The notes beneath the pieces were generated by a model. The model ran no database searches, was not told the origin of the DNA, and worked only from the letters and a program-made list of their open reading frames with translations. Source: Galeopsis tetrahit (Eukaryota; Streptophyta; Magnoliopsida; Lamiales; Lamiaceae). From it: 64,000 nt of DNA. Where the stretch lies: positions 64,868,265 through 64,932,264 of the forward strand of contig OY776121.1 of NCBI GenBank assembly GCA_963675135.1. Direction: 5' to 3'. Both the position numbers and the translations under genes were made by a program. Of this stretch, positions 20,814 to 32,200 are shown piece after piece. Positions within the stretch are counted from its first letter, which is position 1. Every line of letters starts with the position of its first letter.

Positions 20814-21802
20814 TTGTCATCCCACCTTTGCAACCTTTGACATCCCCCAAATCATCATCATGACGCATACCCCCACACGCAAAGTATTAAAAAATTATCA
20901 TTGCCTACATACCCCATAATTTATTCATTAATTAACCATTGATACAAAAACAAAATTAAACCTAAACTAATTATGTTTACTCGTATTCACTTAATTCGAA
21001 TTTAGGTTTACTCGTATTCACTTTATTCGAATTTTTAAGTTAAAGTTAATTAAGATGAAGTTCGTATTCACTTAATCTGAACAAAATTAAAATTAATTAA
21101 GATGAAAGTAGATGAAATTAATTAGAGTATTACTAAATGAAAAATAGATGAATTAATTACAGATTTAAGATTTTTTTTTCTTGTTATATAATATTCGAAT
21201 TTACTTGAAATTAGGAAATATTAAAGTTAAAGTTAAAATAGATGAAATTATTTCCATAATATTCGAATGGCGAATTTACATTGTAAAAATTTACATACTT
21301 ATAATTTGACGAATTTACCTTGTTATATATAATATTCGAATTTATTTAAAATTAGCAAATATTAAAGTTAAATTAGCAAAAACTTTTTCCATAATATTCG
21401 AATTTACCTTTTAAAAATTTCCATACTTATAATTTGACACTTTGTCAAAATTTACACTTTGTCAAAATTTCCATACCTTATAATTTGTTGGTAATTATGG
21501 ACTTTGAAACTTTGTCAAATTTACCTTATAAAAATTTCTTATTTATAAACAAAATTGAACATTTATATTATTATTGTGATATAAAATTAAAATTAAAAGT
21601 GCAAAATTAACATACAAAATCACATTTAACGGTTGATATTCAATTGCATAACAAAAGGTGGAAAATTTTCAACCGATCAAGGGCGCTATATGCCCATACA
21701 TACTTATATAACAAAAAACATAATTAAAATACTAAAAGAGTCCATTATCCATCATACTAAAACATAAAAATAAAACATACATAAACTGGTAAAAAAAAAA
21801 AA
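20814..21802. other. AT-rich stretch with short dispersed repeats
   Basis: Repeated words ('actcgtattcactt', 'gaatttac', 'ttccataatattcgaatt', 'cttataatttgac') suggest decayed tandem units. No gene seen. Confidence 0.45.
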
Positions 21803-21828
21803 ACAGCCCTTCACTCACGCCACCACCT

Positions 21829-22232
21829 TCAAACCCCAAAGCAAATTTTGTGTTGTGCATCGTATGCAGCAACAGCTTCATCCAGATCAGCGCTCACCTC
21901 CGCACGTAGGACTTCATCCTCTATCTCCATGACCCTACGCTCCAGAGACTGACGAGCGTCGAGTAAACCTTGAAGCCTGTCCCAACGCTGCCTTAGAAAA
22001 CGTCTCTCGGCCTGGTGCCTCAAACGCAACTGATGCACTTCACGGCGGTTGTTCTGGACAATTTCCATTAGGCCAGTGAAGTAGTCCTAGAAATACAAAA
22101 CAAAAGAAATCAATCAAACAACAAAATAATTAAACAATAGATATGTAGAAAATAAAAAAATCACAGAAACAAAAGAGAAAGAGAGATTGATTTTTTCAAG
22201 AATCAAATAAACCCTACCACCCCCTTAGACAT
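21829..22232 (-). CDS. ~90-aa helical protein, two exons (MULE cargo)
   Basis: Exon 2 is 22086-21829, starting DYFTGLMEIVQNNRREVHQL after a clean minus-strand 'tatttctag' acceptor. It continues through a charged, probably coiled-coil helix (RHQAERRFLRQRWDRLQGLL, ARQSLERRVMEIEDEVLRAE) and ends DAQHKICFGV. Exon 1 is a 12- or 15-base exon from ATG 22232 (MSKG or MSKGV); both donors keep the frame. A TATA-like TATAAATT lies about 100 bases upstream (near 22335). The second copy (54476-54879) encodes the same protein. Not recognised by family. Inside the MULE it may be an accessory protein; the exon-2-only reading starting at MEIVQ is the alternative. Confidence 0.55.
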
Positions 22233-22756
22233 TGATTTTGAATGATGATTGTTTGAGAGAATGAGAGATGAGAGTTTATGTTTTGCGGATGTGAGAGTGG
22301 CACGGTTGAAATGAAAGGGCAAGGGTTCCAATTTATACGGTTGAAATGAAAGGGCAAGGATTTATGAAAGGTCTAATTTAATTTCAATCTTAATCGGACA
22401 TTAAATTTTAATTTAAATCGTAATTTAACATAATTAACCTAGCTCCGTATTAATTTAAATCTTAATCGGACTTTTCTTAATCGGACATTAAAACTAATTA
22501 AAATCGTAATTTAAATCTTAATTTAATTTATCTTAATTTAACATAATTAACCTAGGTAAAGATAGTACTCCGTATTAATTTAAATCTTAATCGGACATTA
22601 AAACTAATTAAAATTGAAATTTAAATCTTAATTTAATTTAAATTAAGTAAATATAATATTATTTGAAAGAAGATAATGTTAATTTAATTTAATTTAATTT
22701 AATTTAATTAAACTTAACTTAGTTTAACTTTAGTAAATATAATACTACTCGAATTA

Positions 22757-23552
22757 AGGGTTTAGGGTCCGATTACTCGATTCAATGTGTGTTTTAGGGT
22801 TTAGGGTCCGATTACTCGATTCAATGTGTGTTTTAGGGTTTAGGGTCCGATTACTCGATTCAATGTGTGATTTAGGGTCCGATTACTCGTTTCAATGTGT
22901 GGTTTAGGGTTTAGGGTCCGATTACTCGTTTCAATGTGTGGTTTAGGGTTAAGGTTTTAGGGTTTAGGGTCCGATTACTCGTTTCAATGTGTGTTTTAGG
23001 GTTTAGGGTCCGATTACTCGTTTCAATGTGTGGTTTAGGGTTTAAGTTTAGGGTTTAGGGTCCGATTACTCGATTCAATGTGTGATTTAGGGTTTAGGTT
23101 TTAGGTTTTAGGGTTTAGGGTCCGATTACTCGATTCAATGTGTGATTTAGGGTCCGATTACTCGTTTCAATGTGTGGTTTAGGGTTTAGGGTCCGATTAC
23201 TCGTTTCAATGTGTGGTTTAGGGTTTAGGGTCCGATTACTCGTTTCAATGTGTGTTTTAGGGGTTTAGGGTCCGATTACTCGTTTCAATGTGTGGTTTAG
23301 GGTTTAGGGTTTAGGTTTAGGGTTTAGGGCCCGATTACTCGTTTCAATGTGTGGTTTAGGGTTTAGGGTCCGATTACTCGTTTCAATGTGTGTTTTAGGG
23401 TTTAGGGTCCGATTACTCGTTTCAATGTGTGGTTTAGGGTTTAGGGTTTAGGTTTAGGGTCCGATTACTCGGTTCAATGTGTGATTTAGGGTCCGATTAC
23501 TCGTTTCAATGTGTGGTTTAGGGTTTAGGGTTCGATTACTCATTTCAATACA
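22757..23552 (+). repeat. Telomere-like minisatellite, ~39-bp unit
   Basis: About 20 copies of (TTTAGGG)1-4 followed by 'tccgattactcgtttcaatg' and 'tgtgg'. The heptamer is the plant telomere repeat. The number of heptamers varies between units, and cgattcaatg/cgtttcaatg variants alternate. Copy 2 (55416-56276) has a different unit order. Interstitial and inside the MULE. Confidence 0.95.
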
Positions 23553-23566
23553 ATTACACTTAGAAT

Positions 23567-24840
23567 TACGTTTAGTGTTTTAGTGTCCGATTACTCGTTT
23601 CAATACAATTACACTTAGGTCTCCCTAATTTTTTTCTTTTAAGTGTAGATTAAATTGAATTAAATGTTGTACAATTACATTTAAGTCTCCCTAATTTTTT
23701 TCTTTTAAGTGTAGTGTAGATTAGATTAAATTGAATTAAATGTTGTACAATCACACACACTTAGGTCTCCCTAATTTTTTTCTTTTAAATGTAGATTAAA
23801 TTAAATTATGTTAGCTTAAATTAAATTACGTTAGATTAAATGTACAATTACAATTAGAATTACGAGTTGTTATAATTAAATTACGTTAGATTAAATGTAC
23901 AATTAGGATTGTTATGATTAAATTACGCCTTAAATGTGTGATTAAGGCCAACCGCGTGACCGACTCTCCTAATCCTCCATATCCCACTTCATTCAAGCTG
24001 TAATTCAAACTAATTCAAAATCAAATCAAATCAAATCCCCGTCAAATCAATTACATCGCATTTAAACCTCTCTCTCTCTCTCTCTCTCTCGTCCACGTTC
24101 AACCCCCCACATTCCTCCACGTAATTAAATTACTGCGTTACGTTTCCTATTCATGGCCGGCAACTGCCAGTTGTTCCATCGCCGCCATAATTAGCCTCGG
24201 TTTTCAAGGCGTAATCATTACCTCCACCACTCACGCAAGCTGTATTCAAGGCACCGTTTAAAATGAATGATCAGGATTGAGGTGAACAGATTTAATCAAC
24301 GGCTGATATGAATTTGGGGAGGATCAAGGTAGATAAGTGAATATTTAGGGAGATCAAGCAATGTCTTTCAATCAACAAGTCTAAACTCTAGAAATTAATG
24401 GCGATTTGAATGTGAACAAATTTAATCAACGGCTGAGATGAATTTGGTGAGGATCAACGGCTGAGATGAATTAGGTAAATTAATTAAAACTAAGTAATTT
24501 AATATTTAATTTAGATAAACTAATTTAAATCTTAATATAAATCTTAATTTAGGTAAATTAACTAATTAATTCAGACATGCGTACACCCCTTCTCGCTTCT
24601 GCCCTAAATTCGATTACATTCACACCCAAACACAACTCTTCACGCATACACCCCTTCTCGCTTCTGCCCTAAATTCGATTACATTCACACCCAAACACAA
24701 CTTCACGCATACACCCCTATGGCCTTAAATTAATTTTAGGGTTATCACATGGCCTTAAATTAATTTTAGGGTTATCACACACACACATATGTTCTTGATC
24801 AACACTCTTCAACCCATTCAAATCCATTCAAATCTCAAAC
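23567..24840. other. MULE interior spacer with (CT)n and B3-gene upstream region
   Basis: Contains triplicated 'tctccctaatttttttcttt' words at 23610-23790, a (CT)n run at 24068-24090 and a 65-bp direct duplication at 24582-24718. No ORF of note. Confidence 0.55.
24582..24718 (+). repeat. 65-bp direct duplication upstream of the B3 gene
   Basis: Two full units and the start of a third, of 'tacaccccttctcgcttctg' and 'ccctaaattcgattacattc' plus 'acacccaaacacaact'. Position about 120-260 bases before the ATG fits a promoter/leader duplication. Confidence 0.8.
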
Positions 24841-25352
24841 ATGCCAGAAATAAGATCCGCCTCCAGAAAATTACGATTTACCATCGGAAACAACCCTGAG
24901 GAGATCGCCCATGAAATTCGACAGAATCCGCATAGATTTTTTACTGTCAAATGCAAGACAACTGAATGCCACAATCGTTTGGTATTTTGTTTCGCACATA
25001 TTTCCATTATTTATTTTTGAAATTATTCTTAACATTGATTTCGTTTCGCATATTGCAGAACCTACCGAAGAATGCTCCTGACCTGTTGGGGTACGAGGGG
25101 AGGATGATCATAGTTTGTGCAGGGTACTCAGGGATTGAGTATCAGTGCAGGTACGAATTTCATCGGATTGACGAACGTCCAAGAGGAATTAGTCGATTGT
25201 CGAGTGGTTGGACCAAGCTCGCGGATACATTGAGAAATAGCCAGGGGGATACTCTTCACTTTGAGCGTGATGTCCAGGTTCCCTTCAAATTCTATGTATC
25301 TGTCGTCAAGCATGACAATGCAATTAAGGTGGAGAACGAGGGCTGGATTTAA
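24841..25352 (+). CDS. B3-domain DNA-binding protein, 144 aa, two exons
   Basis: Exon 1 is 24841-24981 (MPEIRSASRKLRFTIGNN...), the intron 24982-25058 (gtatttt...ttgcag, 77 bp), exon 2 25059-25352. Residues about 32-135 read as one B3 fold: RFFTVKCK, then LNLPKNAPDLLGYEG, then GWTKLADTLRNSQGDTLHFE and FKFYVSVVK, matching the plant B3 pattern 'FFKV...L.IPKKF...GW..F...N.L..GD...FE......F.V'. B3 proteins bind DNA in the nucleus. The gene faces the transposase tail to tail, about 300 bp away, as mudrB faces mudrA in maize MuDR. Function within the MULE (DNA binding, regulation or anti-silencing) is inference. Confidence 0.75.
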
Positions 25353-25650
25353 AGTTTAGGGTTCAATATTTATGTGAATATTTCAAATTTTAATGTTATT
25401 GTATCGGATGTTTGTGTTAATTTTGGAACTGAATTTAAACGTTTTTTATTTTGGCAATGAATTTTGGCATGACTTTTAATCTACTATCAATTCAATTGTA
25501 AACTATGACTATGGGTTTAACATATATGAATTTAGCATAGGATGATATGAATCTGGTTTTAGGGTTTAGCATATATGAATTCATAAGTAATAAAGTTATA
25601 GCCCTTACAATTGTGTTCTGATACATTAAGCATAAGATGATATGTAAACA
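25353..25650. other. Spacer between convergent B3 and transposase genes
   Basis: AT-rich, shared 3' flank of both genes. Contains a repeated 'tttagcatatatgaattcata'-like word. It would carry both polyadenylation regions. Confidence 0.5.
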
Positions 25651-28257
25651 TTAAAACCTTAAAATGTCTTCTGATACATTAAGATCATGATTTAAGTCGA
25701 AAAGGAATTCCTCGTTGTTGTCTTCTTGAATTGTTGATCCCCTTCCACGTCCCCTTCCCCTTGTAGCGGGTTCACCACGTCCCCATCCCCTTCCACGTCC
25801 TCTTCCCCTTCCACGTCCCCCGGGCTCACTCCTTCCACGTCCACGTCCACATCCCCGTCCCCTACCACGTATTTCCGAACTTGACCTGTAGCGATTAATT
25901 CTAGGCCTTCCTACTGTTCTTGCAACATGGGGGTTTAGTAGTGGAGCCCCCCTTATCTCCGGACTTGGTGATCTCCTTGACGGACCATCATCATCATCAT
26001 TCGTTGTGGTTGTAAGAGGGTTCCAATTAAGCAATGCATTTTTCATCTCGTTACAACTATTTTCAACAAACTCCAACTTTGCTGTGTTCCCCATTGCCAA
26101 ATCCGCAGCTTGTTGAAACAATTTTTCAATTCCTTGATATTTCTTGTACTCATCCGTCATGTGAGGATAACCTCCTCCGACAAAAATATGGCAATGTCGT
26201 CGGTACACATCTTTTCTCCATCGATGTAACAAATACCTTTCGTTCACAGTTTGGATGTCCTTTTGTGACAACACTTTCATTATATGAGGACAAAATATCC
26301 CCTTAAACTCAAACTTCTTGCAATTGCAATTGATGTATTCTCCCATTGGCCTCCACTCAACCGTATATGTAAATTCATTGACATAGAAATTGTTCACAAT
26401 GCTCCTTTCAAGAACCCTAAATCTTTCAATTCCAACATCATTCAAATCTTGAGCTGCCTCTTCGGCAGTCGGTGGAACTACATGACAATAAATCATCCTT
26501 TTTATTTCTTTTTGAACACGATTGAAAATAGAATTCGTGTATGCCCGTTGAAATTGCTTCTCCCATTGAAACTGAGAGTGGCACTTAATGACCCTGTTCT
26601 TCGACTGGAAGTCAGCCATAAACTCCTTATGAAACTTATTACCGATATCAATATCGTATTGTTCCATGAATTGTTTGAGCGTGCTTCTGGAGTGAACAAA
26701 ATCATCAAAATAACCATGCATTCCCTCACTTCGTTGTGTCGAAATCATTCCAGCCCAAAACGTGTGGTGCAAGTAAACTGGAACCCATTTCTCTCTTTCG
26801 TTGTACAAACTGGTTAACCACTCGTTATTTTCCAACCGGTATTTCACCAAGAACTCAGCCCATTTCCTCTGAAACATCTCGATGGTTATGCTGTCGTACA
26901 CGAGTCCTTTAAATTCAACAATGCATGATTTAATATCACGAACCCTTTTGAACTTTTCTCCCACTTTTGATAAAATATGCCATATGCAATACCGATGAAT
27001 AGTGTTCGGCATCAACTCCCTTATAGATATTTTAATGGTTTCAGCTTGGTCCGTGATTATGGCAGTAGGGTGAATGCCACCCATTGCTTCTAACCAATTC
27101 GAAAAAATCCACTTATACGTATCTGCGCTTTCATTGCTCACCAACGCACACCCTAGCAAGATCGAGTGACCATGATGATTAACCCCAACGATTGTTGCAC
27201 ATGGCATTTTGTACCTATTTTTCCAAAATAAAATTATTCCAAAACCAATCCTTAAAAAAAGTTAATGTAAACAACACAACCATAAAAACTCATAATGTAA
27301 ACATTCTCAAAACAACACATATGCATGAACAACCAAAAACACCCTAAACCCTAAATGTTAATGTAAGCACTCGGAAATTAATTTTGTACCTATTGACGAG
27401 ATACGTTGTGTCTAAACTCACGACGTCATGAAACTCTTCGTAAGCAGCTTTACTTCTAGGATGGAACCACAAAACGTTGCATAACCTATTATCATCGTCA
27501 ATATCCATCAAATGAAAGAAGCTGCTATCCCTCACTTGAAGTTTAGCAAACATCATACGGATTGCTTCTGCGTCTCCCTCACCTAATCTCAGCCTTCTTC
27601 TTTGTTCAATGAAATTCCTACAATCCTTAGGAAGGCACCCAATATTTTCTGGGCCACCCGATTGAACTTCACATAATCTTACATTTTTGCATGTCCTTAT
27701 TCCCGCAATATCATTTGCTTCTAGTTGCCTCTTCATGTGGACACTCAAATGCCTATGAGCAGGCATTAACGGGGAGAAGACTAGATCGATTTCATGGTTG
27801 TGTTCATGCACCATTTTACTAACCGTCCAAGTTCCATCGTCGAGTTTTTTTGCATTCAAACGAGCTTTGCAATTAACTTTTTTCGACGCTTTATTTGCCT
27901 TAGAAACCCCAACCTTATCACAAATCATCAAAGCATATTTGTATTGTGATTCATCCCCTTTCACCAATGTCCGTTTAACAATGCTAAAACCCTTTCTTCT
28001 AGCATGTTCCTGATAAGCTTTAAACAACTCATCAATTCTCCCATAGACCATTCCAGTTTCTACAGCAACTTCATCGTTGTTAACATTTTGCTCGTTGTTA
28101 ACTGTCGGATGAGGCGGTGTTGAGCGACCTTGAATATTATCTTCGTCAACGGAATCATTGATGTTAACTGTCGGATGAGGTGGTGTTGAGTGGCCTTGAA
28201 TATTCTCTTCGTCGTCGTCGTCGGAATAATCTCCAAAAATTGATTGAAGTAATTCAC

Positions 28258-29248
28258 TATGAGTGTTATCTCATAATCTCAAAATCAGCACAGTAAACTA
28301 CTGAGCTGATAGGATCATATAAGATAACTTAGGCCTTATCAGATGAGTTGAAGGTTTTCAATCAGATGAGAAGGTGATGCTTAGAGTTCAGCACAGTTGG
28401 GATCAGCACAGTAAGATCAGCACAGCACTGGATTAAGATCAGTACTTCAGCAGACTGGATTAAGATCAGTACTTCAGCAGACTGGACTAAGATCAGTACT
28501 TCAGCAGAGTGTACCAAGATCAGTACTTCAGCAGAGTAGATCAGCTCAGTACCAGATCAGCACAGTACTTGGGTCAGCACAGTACCAGGTCAGCACAGTA
28601 CTTGGGTCAGCACAGTACTTGGTCAGTGTAGTTAAGATCAGCACAGTATGGAGTCTATCAGCAGAGTTAGCTTTTGATCATCAGAGCAGAAGAGTTGGGT
28701 ATCAGAACACTAAGTAGTGATCTGATCTTTATGGGCAAGTCTTCTGGTTCGAAGTTAGTTAGTTTAACTAACAATTTTACAGTTACAACTACTTGAGGGC
28801 ATAACTACCATTTCAGTTGGGCAGTAACAGAGCACATGGGTTGTTACAAGCGGTTGCAAACGGTTGATAACTACTCAAAACAGTTCCTAACAGCAGGAAC
28901 TACCTTTGATCTTTATATACTCTTGATTGTGTACATTGTAAAGGTTGACACCTTTTTGGGATGAGAGATTTAGTACGTTATTGTATTCTTTGAGTTGTGT
29001 GAGTTCACGAGTGAAGTGAGGAAATATCCAATTCCGAGTGAATGAGTGTGTAAACATTCTTTATCAATCAAAGAAGTACTAATCTGGTCCAGTGGATGTA
29101 GATCACATTGATCGAACCACTTAAATTCTTGTGTGCTGTTTGTCTCGTTGATTACTTTTCAGAATTACTATCCTAGAGCAGTTATTTCTTCTATATTCAA
29201 GTGTTCTAATTAGTTGGAGACGTCTAACCGATCGGAATCATCTTGACA
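28258..29248 (+). repeat. 5' LTR of the copia element (991 bp)
   Basis: Starts TATGAGTG, where the right LTR has TGTGAGTG, so the terminal TG has mutated to TA; ends ...ATCTTGACA. U3 has many 'gatcagcacagtac(tt)' repeats. It is 54 bp longer than the right LTR through two extra 27-bp units. 'ctttatatac' at 28911 is a likely TATA region. Confidence 0.95.
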
Positions 29249-29266
29249 ATTGGCGCCGTCTGTGGG
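29249..29266 (+). promoter_or_regulatory. Primer-binding region of the copia element
   Basis: 'attggcgccgtctgtggg' begins directly after the left LTR. This is a recurrent post-LTR sequence of plant retrotransposons where a tRNA primer anneals. Confidence 0.75.
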
Positions 29267-29292
29267 AAACCGAAGTAACTGCAGATCTAAAG

Positions 29293-32200
29293 ATGGGGAA
29301 TTCTACCAAGTACAACATAGAGAAGTTTACAGGCACTGGAGATTTTGGGCTGTGGAAGGTCAAGATGCAGGCCCTCCTTGAACAACAAGGATTATTCGAG
29401 GCTCTCGAAGAATCCGAAGAGATTGCAGAAGAATCTGCAACAGCTGCGGCTGAAAGGAGCAAGTTGCTCAGAAAAGCTCGAAGCACGATCCTACTCTGCC
29501 TTGGAGATAAGGTCTTGAGGGAGGTTGCTAAAGAGAAGTCAGCGAAGGAGGTTTGGGATAAGCTTGAGAAGCTATATATGGTGAAAACTCTTGCTAACCG
29601 ACTCTATTCGAAACAGAAGCTGTATGCCTTTAGAATGGGAGATGATAAACCCATTACGGAGCAGCTAGATGAGTTCAACAAGATTCTTGATGATCTGGAG
29701 AATTTGGATGTCAAGTTAGAGGAAGAGGATAAGGCTCTGATCTTGTTGAGTGCTCTGCCTAAGTCCTTTGAAATCCTAAAGGACACCATCTTGTATGGTA
29801 GAAAGGAAGCAATCACATTGGAGGATGTGATCTTGGCTGTCAAGTCCAAGCTGTTGCATAATAAGACATCTCAAGGAGATAAAAGTAGCAGTGGGGAAGG
29901 ATTGGCAATCAAGGGAGGTCAGAAGAAGTCTGTCTCCAAGAAGGGGTCTAGTCAACCCAAGGGAGCTGATAAGGGTAAATCAGCAGTGTCTAATCAAGGG
30001 GAAGTAGTGTGCCACCACTGCAACAAACCTGGGCACTTTAAGAGTACTTGTTACAAGTACAAACAGCTTATGAGAAAATCTGGTCCTAAGAACCCTGTTG
30101 ATAAGAATCAAGCAAATCAAACCCAAGATGATAAGGAGCAGAAAGGCTATGAGTCAGCTCAGTCCCTATCCATCACTTCCACTAAAGAGCAGCAATATTG
30201 GATTTTAGATTCAGGGTGTTCTTTCCACATGACTCCAAGGAGAGAGTGGTTTCATGATTTTAAGCATCAGAATGGAGGTTCTGTGTTGTTAGGGAATGAT
30301 CACACTTGCAAAGTCAGAGGTGAAGGTACAGTACACTTGAAGATGTATGATGGAGTAGTGAGGATTCTCAAGAGGGTCAGGTATGTTCCTGAACTCAAGA
30401 GAAATTTGATATCTCTTGGTATGCTGGATTCATTGGGCTATAAATTCCAGTCTGAAGATGGAGAGCTCAGAGTTTCAAAGGGGAAGCTTACTGTTCTTAA
30501 AGGAGAGAGAAGAAATGATCTCTACTTTCTTAAGGGGGGAACAGTTATTGGCAGATCAGATGTGGCAAGGGTGCAAGACAACTCAATGTTGTGGCACAGA
30601 AGATTAGGTCATGTAGGAGAGAAGGGCCTACTTGAGCTAAGTAAGCAAGGATTGCTATGTGGTGACAAGATCACAAAGCTTGATTTGTGTGAGCACTGCA
30701 TTCTTGGGAAATCCAAGAGATTGAAGTTTGGGAAGAGTTCACACTCTACCAAAGGAATTTTGGACTATGTCCATTCAGATTTATGGGGGCCAGCTAGGAA
30801 TCAGACCAGAAGTGGTGGGAGATACTTCATGTCTATCATAGATGACTACTCAAGAAAGGTATGGATCACTATCCTGGAATCCAAGTCAGAAGCATTTGAA
30901 AAATTTAAGGAATGGCTCACTGAGGTGGAGAATATTTCTGGAAAGAATCTCAAGCATTTGAGAACTGATAATGGGCTGGAGTTCATATCAGAAGAGTTCA
31001 ATGTTTTCTGCAAGAAGAAGGGTATAGTGAGGCATAGAACAGTACCAGGTACACCTCAGCAGAATGGAGTAGCTGAGAGAATGAACCAGACTTTACTTGA
31101 GAGAGTTAGATGCATGTTGAGCAGCTCTGGATTGCCTAAAGTATTTTGGGGGGAAGCAGTGTCAACAACAACCTATTTGATAAACAGAAGCCCTTCCTCA
31201 GCTGTGCAATTTAAAACCCCAGAAGAGTTATGGTCTGGCCATGCAGCTGAGTACAGTAATTTGAAGGTGTATGGTTGTTCAACATATGCCCATGTCAAGC
31301 AAGATAAGCTTGAGCCTCGAGCCTTGAAATGTGTGTTCATAGGATATCCTTCAGGTGTGAAAGGATACAGATTGTGGTGCCTAGAAGCTGGAATGCAGAA
31401 GTGTATTATCAGCAGAGATGTAACTTTTGATGAGAATAGAATGCCATTGAAAGAGAAGGCAAGCTCCAGTACATCACACAACAAACCAGATGAGACACAG
31501 GTGGAGGTGGAGCATGATGACATCAGAACACTAACTGAAGATCAGATTGATCCAGATGAGGAGGAGAATACTCATAGTGATACTGAGCTTCATGACTATC
31601 AGCTGACTAGGGACAGAACCAGAAGAGAAGTCCACCCACCTCAGAGGTATGGTCAAGCTGACATAGTATCATTTGCATTATGTGCAGCTCTTGAGGTGGA
31701 GTCTTTGGAGCCTAAAACTTACACAAAAGCCATCAACTGCCATGACAAAGAGAAGTGGTTAGTTGCTATGGAGGAAGAACTGTTATCTCTGAACAAGAAC
31801 CAGACTTGGGAGATTGTTGAGAGGCCTAAGAACAAGAAACTTGTTGGGTGTAAGTGGATCTACAAGAAAAAGGTGGAGGCTCAGAGAGGTGGCAAGATTA
31901 GGTACAAGGCAAGACTTGTAGCTAAAGGATTTACACAGAAAGAAGGTATTGACTTTAATGAAATCTTCTCACCTGTTGTAAAGCATTGTAGCATCAGAAT
32001 CTTGTTGGCTATGGTTGCTCAATATGAATTGGAGCTGCATCAGATGGATGTGACCACAGCATTTCTTCATGGGACTTTAGATGAGAAGATCTACATGAAA
32101 ATACCAGAAGGGTTGGACATAGAAGATGGAGAAGACAAAGTGTGCTTACTCAGAAAATCACTCGATGGACTCAAACAAAGCCCTAGACAGTGGTACTTAA

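Larger units (their letters stand above)
19487..21802. other. 2.3-kb block present only in copy 1
   Basis: Copy 2 has an unrelated 407 bp (54043-54449) here, holding the Helitron/MULE border. Copy 1 has instead this AT-rich block with a 115-aa gene and a truncated membrane-like reading frame. Copy 1 therefore lost the MULE's left end. Origin of the block is unknown. Confidence 0.7.
13387..23566. repeat. Segmental duplication, copy 1 left part
   Basis: Nearly identical and colinear with 47949-56292, apart from 19487-21802, which is unique here and replaced by 54043-54449 in the other copy. Left breakpoint lies inside the Mutator element. Scattered single-base and small indel differences suggest roughly 98-99% identity by eye. 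Confidence 0.95.

Noticed and set aside
22757..23552. A real telomere or chromosome end
   Set aside because: Heptamers are mixed with a 25-bp non-telomeric unit, and the array is internal to a duplicated transposon.
22757..23552. CRISPR-like regular repeats
   Set aside because: Tandem minisatellite without unique spacers, in a plant nuclear context.
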